DNA of 11,262 nt from Leptolyngbya sp. SIO4C5 (GCA_010671965.1 JAAHIC010000081.1:1-11262); one strand, 5' to 3'; positions 1-7,035 are shown, counted from the first letter of the stretch. Numbers and translations are program-made. Notes: generated by a model not told the origin, from the sequence alone.

Positions 1-127
1 TTGAAAAGTGTTGGGCCTGGCTGAAAAGCCGGATTCGCAAGCAGTTCGCGTTGTCAGCCAATTTGCGCACGGCGATGGAGGACGTTCTTAGGCAGGCAGC
101 GTCCTAATAAAAGTGGCTACAGCTATA
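1..127 (+). mobile_element. Right end of an IS630-like insertion sequence (boundary approximate)
   Basis: The transposase fragment stops at 107. IS630 elements usually end shortly after the stop codon and insert at TA dinucleotides. The sequence AGTGGCTACAGCTATA (112-127) follows the stop and contains TA at 124-125 and 126-127, so the outer end may lie here. The matching inverted repeat at the other end is outside the window, so this boundary is inference. Confidence 0.4.
3..107 (+). CDS. IS630-family transposase, C-terminal fragment (5' part outside window)
   Basis: An open frame enters from the left edge and ends at TAA 105-107, giving 34 residues that begin EKCWAWLKSRIRKQ and end EDVLRQAAS. 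The E-K-x-W-x-W-L-K segment, followed by a short helix ending in a V-L-R-x-A tail, is the familiar C-terminus of IS630-type DDE transposases, which cut and join DNA during transposition. The catalytic residues would lie upstream and cannot be seen. The gene converges on the rplL operon, whose terminator lies between them. Whether the element is intact is unknown. A chance reading of a short frame is the main alternative, but the motif match is specific. Confidence 0.75.
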   Translation, partial: EKCWAWLKSRIRKQFALSANLRTAMEDVLRQAAS

Positions 128-136
128 AAACCTCGT

Positions 137-210
137 CAAGTGCTTAAGTCCTAAGGGTGCTGAGCTTGAAACGCTCCTCTGCGCCGTCTCTCCCCTAGGC
201 TTAAGACTTG
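137..210. repeat. Imperfect inverted repeat between the IS end and the rplL terminator
   Basis: The left arm at 137-157 reads CAAGTGCTTAAGTCCTAAGGG. The reverse complement of the right arm at 192-210 reads CAAGTCTTAAGCCTAGGGG. They match at 18 positions with two single-base gaps and one mismatch, around a 34-nt spacer. No T-run follows either arm, so it does not look like a terminator. It could be a folded transcript tail or a remnant of a small mobile element. Nothing else is seen in 128-222. Confidence 0.45.
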
Positions 211-222
211 GGACTTTACTCT

Positions 223-256
223 AAAAAAATCCCTGCCCGAAATCCAGGCAGGGATT
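223..256 (-). terminator. Intrinsic terminator of the rplJ-rplL operon
   Basis: On the minus strand a perfect 10-bp stem, AATCCCTGCC (247-256) with GGCAGGGATT (228-237), encloses a 9-nt loop and is followed by seven T residues (223-229, partly shared with the stem base). It lies about 50 nt after the rplL stop codon and is a textbook Rho-independent terminator closing the ribosomal operon. Confidence 0.92.
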
Positions 257-306
257 GAGAAAACTCTAGGCGGCTCCGGTCAGAACATGACCCAGCCTAC
301 AGCTTG

Positions 307-717
307 TTACTTGATGCTAGCTTTAGCACCGGCATCTTCTAGCTGCTTCTTAGCCTCTTCAGCTTTCTCTTTAGCCACGGCTTCTTGAATCGCCTTAGGC
401 GCAGACTCGACCATTTCCTTGGCCTCTTTTAGACCCAGGCCGGTCAGAGCCCGCACAACCTTGAGAATGGCGATCTTCTTGTCAGCCGGAACTTCTTCCA
501 GGACGACATCGAATTCGGTCTTCTCTTCTTCCGGCTCAGCCGCAGCCGCACCGCCAGCCGCACCCGCCATCATACCTGGCATCATCATCATGCCGCCGCC
601 CGCAGAGGCAGATGCATCAACGCCAAAAGCTTCTTCAATCTGCTTAACTAGCTCAGAAGCTTCTAGCAGAGACAGGGTTTTGAGCTGTTCTAGAATTTGA
701 TCAGTTTTTTCAGACAT
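307..717 (-). CDS. rplL: 50S ribosomal protein L7/L12
   Basis: L7/L12 forms the mobile ribosomal stalk, anchored by L10, which recruits and activates the translational GTPases. At 136 aa it is somewhat longer than the roughly 120-130 aa usual in bacteria. Residues 1-33 are the helical dimerisation domain ([20 protein letters not shown]). Residues 34-67 are the flexible hinge. From about 68 onward is the globular factor-binding domain, [20 protein letters not shown] followed by [18 protein letters not shown]. The hinge is odd: after a Ser/Ala/Gly run it holds [13 protein letters not shown] (Met 43-46, 49 and 50), in place of a plain Ala/Gly/Pro hinge. ATG is at 715-717 with AGGA upstream. The gene lies 57 nt after rplJ and is followed by a strong terminator, so it ends the operon. 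Confidence 0.97.
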   Translation of the reverse strand: MSEKTDQILEQLKTLSLLEASELVKQIEEAFGVDASASAGGGMMMMPGMMAGAAGGAAAAEPEEEKTEFDVVLEEVPADKKIAILKVVRALTGLGLKEAKEMVESAPKAIQEAVAKEKAEEAKKQLEDAGAKASIK

Positions 718-774
718 GAGTGAACTTCCTATAGTCAGTTAAGGTTTTAGCTAACAAACACAAAATTGGCCCTG

Positions 775-1344
775 TTAAGCAGCATCGGACTGATCTTTGT
801 CCGCCACTGCCTTGATGGCCCGTGTCAGAGAGGCCGGAACTTCTTTGATACCGACGGCCAGCTTGGTGGGTACCGCATTGATACCAACAGCCAGCTTGGT
901 CGTATTGGCCTTGAGCGCTCCCGCAATCCGAGCAATCAGCTCTTCCTTAGAAGGCAGCTCAGTGATGGCCTTGATATCGTCTTCAGTTAGCGCCCGCCCT
1001 TCCATGACCCCACCCCGCAGGGTGGTTTTTTTGGTGTCTTTCTGAAAGCCTTGATAGGCTTTGATTGCGCCACCCAGGTCATCTTGGACTAGGAGAAATG
1101 CAGAAGATTCCTTGAGAAACTGCTGCATAGGTTTCCACGCCTCATCCCCATCTACGGCAATCCGCATCAGGGTATTTTTCGTGACCTTACAAACAGCCCC
1201 TTTTTCTCGCAGGCGATTACGCAGATCGGTAATCTCGGCTACGCTTAGCCCCTTATAATCAATCACCAACGCTAGCTGAGCCTCACTTAGGAGATTCTGC
1301 AGCTCGGCGACGATTTCCTTCTTGTCTTCTAACGTTCTCCCCAT
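775..1344 (-). CDS. rplJ: 50S ribosomal protein L10
   Basis: L10 is the stalk base. It binds 23S rRNA with L11 and carries L7/L12 dimers on its C-terminal helix. It also represses its own operon by binding the leader RNA. The protein is 189 aa from the start chosen here. It opens MGRTLEDKKEIVAELQ and includes VIDYKGLSVAEITDLRNRLR, VCKVTKNTLM and TLRGGVMEGR, all typical of cyanobacterial L10. ATG at 1342-1344 is preferred over the in-frame GTG at 1354-1356, because that GTG lies inside the strong ribosome-binding sequence AGGAGGTGA (about 1353-1361). The C-terminal part is unusual: an 11-residue unit is tandemly duplicated (TKLAVGINAVP, then TKLAVGIKEVP), making the protein longer than typical L10. 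Confidence 0.96.
   Translation of the reverse strand: MGRTLEDKKEIVAELQNLLSEAQLALVIDYKGLSVAEITDLRNRLREKGAVCKVTKNTLMRIAVDGDEAWKPMQQFLKESSAFLLVQDDLGGAIKAYQGFQKDTKKTTLRGGVMEGRALTEDDIKAITELPSKEELIARIAGALKANTTKLAVGINAVPTKLAVGIKEVPASLTRAIKAVADKDQSDAA
836..901 (-). repeat. 33-nt tandem duplication inside rplJ
   Basis: Positions 836-868 and 869-901 align without gaps at 26 of 33 bases. Each copy encodes an 11-residue unit of the form TKLAVGI-x-x-VP near the L10 C-terminus. Frame is kept. The divergence between copies suggests an old duplication under coding constraint and not an assembly artefact. Confidence 0.85.
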
Positions 1345-1604
1345 ACCGGGTTTCACCTCCTCTATTCGGGGATAACAACGAAGCTAATCTCTTCCTAACC
1401 ACCAGTACATCAAAGCCTCAGTCATTCGACCGAGGCTCAGTAATCTCTCAAACTGCGGCTTACGCAAGGTAAACCTAAGCTTCTTGAAGATTCCAAACCT
1501 CGGCAGGCTAATTAAGCGATCGACGCCCCTACTGTCTACGGCTGGCTATTCGGTTAGGAAATTACTGAAACGGCGTCCTCCTTTAAGACTCAGGCTTTGA
1601 TGTA
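1345..1604 (-). promoter_or_regulatory. Ribosomal protein L10 leader (autoregulatory mRNA element)
   Basis: The untranslated stretch between rplA and rplJ carries, on the minus strand, CGTAGACAGTAGGGGCG (1524-1540) and CCTGCCGAGGTTTGG (1493-1507). These match the conserved core of the L10 leader family, which L10 (with L7/L12) binds to shut down rplJ-rplL expression. The region ends in a strong ribosome-binding sequence, AGGAGGTGA, in front of rplJ. The core is enclosed by an 18-nt long-range complementarity (1587-1604 with 1406-1423). The leader would let the cell set stalk-protein output separately from the rplK-rplA part of the operon. The family assignment rests on recognised motifs, not on a covariance-model search. 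Confidence 0.85.
1406..1437 (-). promoter_or_regulatory. Switch hairpin in the L10 leader
   Basis: On the minus strand AGCCTCGGTC (1428-1437) pairs with GACTGAGGCT (1414-1423) around the loop GAAT, giving ten pairs including one G-U. The right arm is part of the segment 1406-1423, which is also complementary at 17 of 18 positions to 1587-1604, just after the rplA stop codon. The two pairings are mutually exclusive. The hairpin is followed by TTGATGT and not a T-run, so a classical intrinsic terminator is not evident. It may act by pausing, by controlling translation, or as an RNase site. Confidence 0.7.
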
Positions 1605-1615
1605 TTCGCAAACTT

Positions 1616-2332
1616 TTAGGCAGCTTCGCCCAGCTTGAAATCACGCAGGGCTGACGTATCGATCGCAATGGCAGGCCCCATCGTAGCGGAAACATAGACG
1701 CTGCGCCAGTAGCGGCCCTTAGCTCCGGAGGGGCGGTTGCGATCGATGGTCTCTTGCAAAGCTTTCAGATTGATGAGTAAATCATCGGCTGAAAAACTGG
1801 CCTTGCCAAACATAACATGAACAATCCCTGTTCTGTCAGCCCGGAACTCCAATTTACCCGCCTTAAACTCTTCAATGGCCTGAGCCAAATCGAAGGTCAC
1901 GGTGCCACCCTTGGGCGAGGGCATCAGACCGCGAGGGCCAAGGAGACGACCTAGCTTTGCCACTTTCGGCATCATGTCTGGCGTTGCCACCAGCACGTCG
2001 AAATCCATCATGCCTTTTTGGATTTCGTCGATCAGTTCTTCAGACCCGGCCATGTCAGCCCCGGCTTCAGTGGCTTCTGAAACTTTTTCTCCTCTAGCCA
2101 CCACGGCAACGCGAACTTCCTGTCCGGTTCCTTTGGGCAGCGCTACCGTTGTTCTGAGCTGCTGATCGGTGTATTTGGGATCGATGCCTAAGCGAATGTG
2201 GGCTTCGGCTGACTCTGGAAATTTAGCGGTTGCTGTTTCTTTAAGTAGCTGCAGGGCTTCTAGTGGCTCGTATAGACGCTCCTCTACCTTGGCCTGTAGC
2301 TCCTGCATCCGACGTGAAGTTTTTCTAGACAT
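1616..2332 (-). CDS. rplA: 50S ribosomal protein L1
   Basis: L1 forms the mobile L1 stalk of the 50S subunit, next to the E site, and helps release deacylated tRNA. From ATG 2330-2332 it is 238 aa, the usual family length. The ribosomal L1 signature is clear ([20 protein letters not shown]), as are the flanking segments [10 protein letters not shown] before it and [18 protein letters not shown] after it. A longer reading starting at 2443 would add 37 residues running back into rplK. It is rejected because [13 protein letters not shown] is the normal N-terminus and AAGGAG (2338-2343) sits 5 nt ahead of this ATG. The gene follows rplK by 67 nt in the same operon. Confidence 0.96.
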   Translation of the reverse strand: MSRKTSRRMQELQAKVEERLYEPLEALQLLKETATAKFPESAEAHIRLGIDPKYTDQQLRTTVALPKGTGQEVRVAVVARGEKVSEATEAGADMAGSEELIDEIQKGMMDFDVLVATPDMMPKVAKLGRLLGPRGLMPSPKGGTVTFDLAQAIEEFKAGKLEFRADRTGIVHVMFGKASFSADDLLINLKALQETIDRNRPSGAKGRYWRSVYVSATMGPAIAIDTSALRDFKLGEAA

Positions 2333-2399
2333 AGTGACTCCTTGGGGTGATCGCGAAGCCTCAGCCTCTCCCCCGAATAGTTGTTTAACTCTGGATTGC

Positions 2400-2822
2400 T
2401 TAGCTGATGGTGATGCCCATATTGCGGGCAGTACCCTCAACAATTTTCATCGCTGCCTCAATGTCATTAGCGTTGAGGTCAGGCATTTTGGTCTGAGCAA
2501 TTTCCTGAAGCTGATCCCGCGTGATGGATCCTACTTTGACTCGGTTGGGTTCACCCGAACCTTTGTCTAAACCAGCGGCCTTTTTGATTAAAACCGAGGC
2601 TGGTGGCGTCTTCAGAATAAAGGTGAAGCTTCTGTCTTCAAAAACAGAAATCTCAACCGGAACTACCAGACCTACCTGCTCTGATGTTCTGGCGTTGTAT
2701 TCCTTACAAAACGCCATGATGTTAACCCCGTGCTGACCCAAAGCTGGGCCAATAGGAGGAGCTGGGTTCGCCTTACCTGCCGGAATCGCTAGCTTAATAA
2801 TTGCAACAACCTTCTTCGCCAT
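2400..2822 (-). CDS. rplK: 50S ribosomal protein L11
   Basis: L11 binds the GTPase-associated region of 23S rRNA at the stalk base, near L10, and is needed for factor-dependent GTP hydrolysis. At 140 aa it is full length. The N-terminal domain shows [20 protein letters not shown] and [20 protein letters not shown], including the proline-rich turn and the GQHGVN segment. The C-terminal rRNA-binding domain includes [18 protein letters not shown] and ends NMGITIS. The start is 3 nt after the nusG stop codon, and a purine-rich AGAGAG upstream lies inside the end of nusG, so the two genes are tightly co-transcribed. Confidence 0.97.
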   Translation of the reverse strand: MAKKVVAIIKLAIPAGKANPAPPIGPALGQHGVNIMAFCKEYNARTSEQVGLVVPVEISVFEDRSFTFILKTPPASVLIKKAAGLDKGSGEPNRVKVGSITRDQLQEIAQTKMPDLNANDIEAAMKIVEGTARNMGITIS

Positions 2823-2825
2823 TGA

Positions 2826-3470
2826 TTAACTCTCTTTTTGTACCTGATTAAATTCCAGCTCTACGGGCGTATCTCGACCAAAGATGGACAGGAGCGCCTT
2901 GAGCTTGCTGCGCTCTGGGCTTACCTCAATGACTTCACCTTCGAAGTCTTTGAACGGCCCGGACAGCACAACAATCTTGTCCCCCGGAGCCATGTCAACT
3001 TTGACAACCGCTTTTTGCTCTTGCGTCTGCTTGAAGATGCGCTCTACCTCAGACGGACTTAGCGGCATGGGTTTGACGTGACCGCGACCGCGACCATAGT
3101 GTCGTCGCTGCTCTGCCCCCACAAAGTTAATCACATGGGGGGTGTTTTTAACCACTGACCACGCTTCGTCATCCATGACCATCTTGACCAAGACGTAGCC
3201 TGGAAAAACTTTTTCGTCTATGTTTTGACGACTGCCGTCTTTGCGCAGCTTGACGGCGGGAGTTTGAGGAATCTCAATTTGAAAAACTCGGTTGGCGACA
3301 TCTAGCGTTTTGATCCGCTGCTCCAAATTGAGCTTGACCCGCTTCTCGCAGCCAGACGCCACCTGAACGGCATACCATCGGCCTCTGGCCTTAGACACGC
3401 CCTCTTCAGGGGAGTCGACTTCTGCCTCCATCGGCTCTTCATAACTGAAATCATCCGATGTGAAAGCCAT
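2826..3470 (-). CDS. nusG: Transcription termination/antitermination factor NusG
   Basis: NusG binds RNA polymerase at the clamp and affects pausing, termination and coupling to ribosomes. The 214-aa protein has an acidic N-terminal extension (residues 1-28). The NGN domain follows from about residue 31 (RWYAVQVASGCEKRVKLNLE, FPGYVLVKM at 89-97, TPHVINFVG at 110-118). The KOW domain is at about 163-190 (GDKIVVLSGPFKDFEGEV). The loop QRRHYGRGRGH at 121-131 is rich in Arg and Gly. The ATG (3468-3470) directly abuts the TAA of secE with no spacer, and AGGTG lies just upstream. This arrangement implies translational coupling with secE, the classic bacterial gene order. Confidence 0.96.
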   Translation of the reverse strand: MAFTSDDFSYEEPMEAEVDSPEEGVSKARGRWYAVQVASGCEKRVKLNLEQRIKTLDVANRVFQIEIPQTPAVKLRKDGSRQNIDEKVFPGYVLVKMVMDDEAWSVVKNTPHVINFVGAEQRRHYGRGRGHVKPMPLSPSEVERIFKQTQEQKAVVKVDMAPGDKIVVLSGPFKDFEGEVIEVSPERSKLKALLSIFGRDTPVELEFNQVQKES

Positions 3471-3722
3471 TTAAAACACCTGTCTAGAAGCAAAACCAAA
3501 GAGCTTGTCAATGAGATAGATAAAAGTCGCTGAAAGACTCACCATCAAGATGACAGCGGCTGACTCGCTGATAAGCTGCTGGCGACTGGGCCAAACAACT
3601 TTGCCAAGCTCTTCCTGTGTCCCCTTCAAGAAGTCTGCAGCGCTAAAGCGACTTTCGGAAGTCTTGACCTCCGCTGTCTCCTTGGCTTCTGTCTTGTCGG
3701 ATTTTGTGTCTTTCTTAGCCAC
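3471..3722 (-). CDS. secE: Preprotein translocase subunit SecE
   Basis: SecE is the small essential clamp subunit of the SecYEG channel in the plasma and thylakoid membranes. At 83 aa this is the short single-span form usual in cyanobacteria. It has a charged N-terminal tail (MAKKDTKSDKTEAKETAEVK), the conserved amphipathic segment FLKGTQEELGKVVWPSRQQL with the E-L-x-K-V-x-W-P motif (about 32-51), and one transmembrane helix at about 53-74. The start codon is GTG (3720-3722), with a weak AGG nearby. No better in-frame start is seen. It lies 219 nt after the tRNA-Trp gene and directly abuts nusG. Confidence 0.95.
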   Translation of the reverse strand: MAKKDTKSDKTEAKETAEVKTSESRFSAADFLKGTQEELGKVVWPSRQQLISESAAVILMVSLSATFIYLIDKLFGFASRQVF

Positions 3723-3861
3723 AACTAACCTATTGATTTTTCGTCAAGCTTGCAGACGGACAAACCGCTTGCTCAAAGATGGGAACAGTTTCAGCTAGCT
3801 CTCAAGCCAACCTGCTACCGCAGAGTTGCCAGCATTACCTTGAACCACCCAAACAACAATT

Positions 3862-3920
3862 CTACCCGAAGTCCAGCCACTTGAGTACTTTGAATCAAAT
3901 ACGCCGAGTGCTTCGGGTAG
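3862..3920 (-). repeat. Perfect 10-bp inverted repeat between tRNA-Trp and secE
   Basis: On the minus strand CTACCCGAAG (3911-3920) is fully complementary to CTTCGGGTAG (3862-3871) across a 39-nt loop. CACT and AGTG inside the loop can extend the stem by four pairs with a bulge. It begins 21 nt after the tRNA 3' end. There is no T-run long enough for an intrinsic terminator. It may help separate the tRNA from the secE mRNA by RNase cleavage, or act as a partial attenuator. Nothing else is recognised in the 219-nt gap. Confidence 0.55.
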
Positions 3921-3941
3921 TCGTTGATGGCAGTGATCCAG

Positions 3942-4014
3942 CGCGCCCTCGAGGACTCGAACCCCGGACATCAGGTTTTGGAGACCTGCGTTCTACCAAC
4001 TGAACTAAGGACGC
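3942..4014 (-). tRNA. trnW: tRNA-Trp (anticodon CCA)
   Basis: The minus strand folds into a complete 73-nt cloverleaf. The acceptor stem is GCGTCCT with AGGGCGC (one G-U pair), the D stem is GTTC/GAAC, and the anticodon stem CAGGT/ACCTG encloses loop CTCCAAA. The T arm is CGGGG-TTCGAGT-CCTCG and the discriminator base is G. The anticodon CCA at 3979-3981 reads UGG codons. The 3' CCA is not encoded and must be added after transcription. Its position between rplS and secE is a well-known arrangement, and the tRNA may be cut from a common transcript. Confidence 0.97.
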
Positions 4015-4097
4015 ATGTAGCCTAGGTTAGCGCTTGGCTTTGCTAAGTCTATAGTAAAGCTAAGTTGACCCTAGGAAGCGACAACTGCAAAATTTCC

Positions 4098-4460
4098 CTA
4101 GACAGGGCGGTCGAACCGCTGCTTGAGTCGAGTTGCCTTACCTACGCGATCGCGTAGATAGTAGAGCTTGGCCCGGCGAGCTTTGCCTCGACGCAGCACT
4201 TTGATATTCGCTACGCGGGGGGCATGGAGCAAGAAAACCCGCTCAACGCCGACGCCTTGGAAGATTCGCCGAACCGTAATCGATTCGTTGATGCCGCCAT
4301 TGCGCATAGCGATTACAGTGCCTTCGTAAGGCTGAATCCGCTCTTTGCCGCCCTCTTGAATCCGGACGCCAACGCGAATAGTGTCGCCGACGTAGATTTC
4401 GGGTAGATCTTTTTTAAGATGTTCCGCTTCGATTGAGCGGATAACTGCTTCAGCGTTCAT
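4098..4460 (-). CDS. rplS: 50S ribosomal protein L19
   Basis: L19 sits at the 30S-50S interface and contributes to an intersubunit bridge. The 120-aa protein is full length for the cyanobacterial form. Core motifs are [52 protein letters not shown] and [23 protein letters not shown] is at 4458-4460 with only a weak AAGG upstream. Codons near the 3' end contain a 16-bp perfect palindrome centred on a HIP1 site (4142-4157). The gene heads the minus-strand cluster, 83 nt upstream of tRNA-Trp, and is divergent from the cupredoxin gene. Confidence 0.96.
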   Translation of the reverse strand: MNAEAVIRSIEAEHLKKDLPEIYVGDTIRVGVRIQEGGKERIQPYEGTVIAMRNGGINESITVRRIFQGVGVERVFLLHAPRVANIKVLRRGKARRAKLYYLRDRVGKATRLKQRFDRPV

Positions 4461-4513
4461 AAGGCCTTAAAAAGCACACGGTCTTTAATACTACGTCAAA
4501 AATCACCAAAAGG

Positions 4514-4561
4514 CTAGCCCTCAAATTTAATTTGACTGAACCTCAGAAAATCTAGGGCTAG
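4514..4561. repeat. Nested inverted repeats in the rplS/cupredoxin divergent region
   Basis: CTAGCCCT (4514-4521) and AGGGCTAG (4554-4561) form an 8-bp outer stem. Within the span lies a perfect palindrome with 7-bp arms, TCAAATTTAATTTGA (4521-4535). Together they occupy the middle of the 214-nt region between the two divergent start codons. This could be an operator or a structured 5' leader of rplS. No confident -35/-10 pair is visible on either strand here. Confidence 0.4.
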
Positions 4562-4674
4562 AGCCAGTATCTGTAGCGATCGCTCCTTAGGCTTTAAACC
4601 ACCCGTTGCTTTAACATAAAAGTGAATCTTGCTATCGCCAAATTCTGTTTATTGGGCGTTTGCCCTTTGCCGCT

Positions 4675-5154
4675 ATGCAATCTGTTCAGCAACTCCTGCG
4701 CGTCTTTTGTGTCAGTCTCTGCCTGTTAATTCTGGTGGCGGCAGGGCTAGGCTTGCTTTTAGGCTGGGCAGAGGATGCAGCGGCGATCGCCATCACCCAG
4801 CAGGATCCAATTGAGGTGCAGGTGCATCTAGGCAATGAAGCCGATGCGCTCAAGTTTGAACCAGAGCAGCTAACGTTTACAGCCGGGCAGCGCTATCAGC
4901 TCGTTTTAGAGAATCCCAGTAGTCAGAAGCACTATTTCACGGCCAAGGACTTTGCTGACAACCTTTGGTCGCAGAAGGTAGAAGCTGCTGGCGTGGAGGT
5001 GAAAGGGGCTATCCACGAGCTAGAGCTGAAACCGGGAGCACAGGCAGAATGGGTATTTGTGCCGATGAAGCCGGGCACTTATGAGCTGCACTGCTCCATT
5101 GCCGGACATGCTGAAGCTGGCATGGTCGGACAGCTAATTATTTCTGATTCTTAA
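4675..5154 (+). CDS. Membrane-anchored cupredoxin (type-1 copper protein)
   Basis: The 159-aa product has a hydrophobic N-terminal segment (about 7-30), either an uncleaved membrane anchor or a signal peptide, followed by a single cupredoxin fold facing the periplasm or thylakoid lumen. All four expected type-1 copper ligands are visible: His86 in QKHYF, and Cys140, His145 and Met150 in [15 protein letters not shown]. The C-x4-H-x4-M spacing is longer than in plastocyanin (C-x2-H-x4-M) and resembles rusticyanin. The likely role is electron transfer or copper handling, but partner proteins are not known from this window. ATG at 4675 is preferred over an in-frame TTG at 4660. Neither has a good ribosome-binding site. 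map follows 37 nt downstream on the same strand. Confidence 0.87.
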   Translation: MQSVQQLLRVFCVSLCLLILVAAGLGLLLGWAEDAAAIAITQQDPIEVQVHLGNEADALKFEPEQLTFTAGQRYQLVLENPSSQKHYFTAKDFADNLWSQKVEAAGVEVKGAIHELELKPGAQAEWVFVPMKPGTYELHCSIAGHAEAGMVGQLIISDS

Positions 5155-5191
5155 ACCGCCAGTCGCCGGACGATTATTCACTCCCTTTCGT

Positions 5192-6031
5192 ATGAACATC
5201 TTGACCAACCTACTTGCTAAAGCTTCGCCCCGCCTGCCAGTAATCGATCGCCCGCGTAAGCGCGTTCGGGGCGTTGAGCTAAAAAATGAAGCTGAAATTA
5301 ACACCATGCGGCAGGCGGCCCGCATCGTGGCTACCGTCCTCAAAGAGATCAGTGAACAGGCCAAGCCGGGGATGACGACGGCTGACCTAGATGCCTATGC
5401 CGAGGAACGTATTCGCGCCCTAGGGGCTACGCCTAGCTTCAAGGGCTATCACGGCTTTCCCGGCTCTATTTGCGCCTGTATTAACGATGAAGTGGTGCAT
5501 GGCATTCCACGGCGGCGCAAGGTGATTCGCGCCGGGGACGTGTTAAAGGTCGATACCGGAGCCTATTATGACGGCTTTCACGGTGACTCCTGCATTACGA
5601 TTGCTGTTGGTCAGGTCAAGCCTGCGGCTCAAAAGCTGATTCACGCGGCTGAAGCGGCCCTCTATGCGGGGATTGACCAGGCTAAACCGGGCAATACGCT
5701 GCTGGATATTGCCGGGGCGATTGAAGACTCGGTGCAGGCAAATGGCTTCAGCGTGGTGGAAGAGTTTACCGGACATGGTGTGGGCCGCAATCTGCACGAA
5801 CCCCCTTCTGTGTTTAATTTTCGGACTCGCCAACTGCCCAATCTCAAGCTACAGCCGGGAATGACATTGGCGATTGAGCCGATCTTAAATGCGGGGTCTA
5901 AGCATACTAAAACCCTTAGCGATCGCTGGACGGTTGTGACCGTGGATCGTTCCCTATCGGCCCAGTTTGAGCATACGGTGTTGATTACGGCGTCTGGCTA
6001 CGAGATTTTGACCGATCGGACACTGGTTTAG
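5192..6031 (+). CDS. map: Type I methionine aminopeptidase
   Basis: This enzyme removes the N-terminal methionine from new proteins in the cytosol when the second residue is small. The 279-aa protein carries the full set of dinuclear metal ligands of the family: Asp121 and Asp132 ([14 protein letters not shown]), His195 (FTGHGVGRN), Glu229 (AIEPIL) and Glu260 (FEHTV). The substrate-side histidines His103 (VVHGIP) and His202 are also present. Spacing matches the E. coli enzyme, shifted by about 24 residues. That shift reflects a short N-terminal extension (about 1-27, rich in Arg/Lys/Pro) without zinc-finger cysteines. ATG at 5192 has no clear Shine-Dalgarno. The stop codon overlaps that of the convergent gene. 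It probably shares a transcript with the cupredoxin gene. Confidence 0.95.
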   Translation: MNILTNLLAKASPRLPVIDRPRKRVRGVELKNEAEINTMRQAARIVATVLKEISEQAKPGMTTADLDAYAEERIRALGATPSFKGYHGFPGSICACINDEVVHGIPRRRKVIRAGDVLKVDTGAYYDGFHGDSCITIAVGQVKPAAQKLIHAAEAALYAGIDQAKPGNTLLDIAGAIEDSVQANGFSVVEEFTGHGVGRNLHEPPSVFNFRTRQLPNLKLQPGMTLAIEPILNAGSKHTKTLSDRWTVVTVDRSLSAQFEHTVLITASGYEILTDRTLV

Positions 6032-7035
6032 CCGCCAGCGGCTGTCTCTGCTGAGTCAGGGGGCTGAAAGCAGCGATCGCGATCGTACTCAACTGTGACT
6101 TGGTAGAGATAGGCTTGCGGTGAGTTTTCAGGGGCGAAGGGCTGCTCTTTGACTAAGGCGATCGCTTTCTCGTTCAGACCTTCATAGCCCGTGCTTTGCA
6201 GCAGTACCGGATCGGCGGCGAGGCTGCCGCTAGTGGTTACAACTGCCCCTACGTTAGCCGTTTGCGGCACCTGTTCTAAACACACCTTCAGCGGATAGGC
6301 CAGCGCCACCTCTGACTTGATCGGCTGGGGCATATCAGCCGGAATCGCCGATGCCATGTCGTTCAGCCACTGGTTCAGATTCTGGGTAGCTTCTGCAGCA
6401 CTGGTGTCAGCTGGGTTGTAGGCATAGGCTCGCCGCAGATAGTTGATGTAGCTGACTAGGGCATCTGAGGCAATCATCGGTTTAGCCGCTAGGGTTTTGG
6501 CATAGGCTAGCAGCGTGGTGAGTCCCTGAGCTTTGTCTGGGGCCGCTGGTTCAGAGGGCTGAGGCGATCGCGGCTGCTCAGCAGGACTGGTCACAGCGGT
6601 GGTGCTATCGGGAGGGAGAGCCGCAATTTCTGCGGCAGCCGAGCGGCGGCTATCTGTCTCGTTGGCGACTTGACGACGACTGGGCTGGCGAGCAGAGGAT
6701 GAACCGGAGCGATTCGTCTGCGCTGAGGAACGAACAGAGCGGGAACTGGTCTGAGGCGGGCGCTGAGGGGTAAGTGCTGGTCGGGGCTGAGCAGATCGCA
6801 CTGACGCAGATTGAGAACCGGGGGCTGGCTCTCCAGGCTGAGACTCTTCAGCTTCGAGGGGCACACGGGAAATGCTGATGGTTTCTTGCTCAGCCGGATC
6901 CGGTACAGGCACCTCTTCTGAGGACGAGAGCGGCATAAACAGCACCAGAGCATGAAGTCCCAGGGCCATCAAGAAGCCAAGGGGAATCCAACCTATGAGC
7001 GATCGCGTTGGCAGCGGCCTATTTACAGAGGACAT
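6028..7035 (-). CDS. TonB-like protein with Ser/Arg/Pro-rich linker and TonB-C-like end
   Basis: The 335-aa product has a short cytoplasmic N-terminus and one transmembrane helix (about 13-36) with a histidine, in the context [12 protein letters not shown] long low-complexity linker follows (about 37-170), rich in Ser, Pro, Gln and Arg. After a helical segment (171-235), the end at about 247-317 runs [50 protein letters not shown] and YQVTVEYD. That end resembles the small beta-alpha-beta domain of TonB, which contacts outer-membrane transporters. Cys252 and Cys322 could form a disulphide. The layout suggests a periplasm-spanning energy-transducing or scaffold protein, but no exbB/exbD is nearby, so TonB function is inference. 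ATG is at 7033-7035, 100 nt after the upstream paralogue-like gene. Confidence 0.65.
   Translation of the reverse strand: MSSVNRPLPTRSLIGWIPLGFLMALGLHALVLFMPLSSSEEVPVPDPAEQETISISRVPLEAEESQPGEPAPGSQSASVRSAQPRPALTPQRPPQTSSRSVRSSAQTNRSGSSSARQPSRRQVANETDSRRSAAAEIAALPPDSTTAVTSPAEQPRSPQPSEPAAPDKAQGLTTLLAYAKTLAAKPMIASDALVSYINYLRRAYAYNPADTSAAEATQNLNQWLNDMASAIPADMPQPIKSEVALAYPLKVCLEQVPQTANVGAVVTTSGSLAADPVLLQSTGYEGLNEKAIALVKEQPFAPENSPQAYLYQVTVEYDRDRCFQPPDSAETAAGG

Noticed and set aside
1345..1356. GTG start for L10 at 1354-1356
   Set aside because: The GTG lies within the Shine-Dalgarno sequence itself. The ATG at 1342-1344 gives the standard MGRTLE N-terminus.
1414..1437. Intrinsic terminator in the L10 leader
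   Set aside because: The stem is good, but it is followed by TTGATGT with no T-run, so it is reported only as a switch hairpin.
2333..2443. N-terminal extension of L1 starting at 2443
   Set aside because: It runs back into the rplK reading region, does not resemble L1, and a good ribosome-binding site precedes the ATG at 2332.
4015..4097. Promoter for tRNA-Trp between rplS and the tRNA
   Set aside because: TACTAT is present as a -10-like hexamer, but no -35 lies at a suitable distance. Cotranscription with rplS is equally likely.
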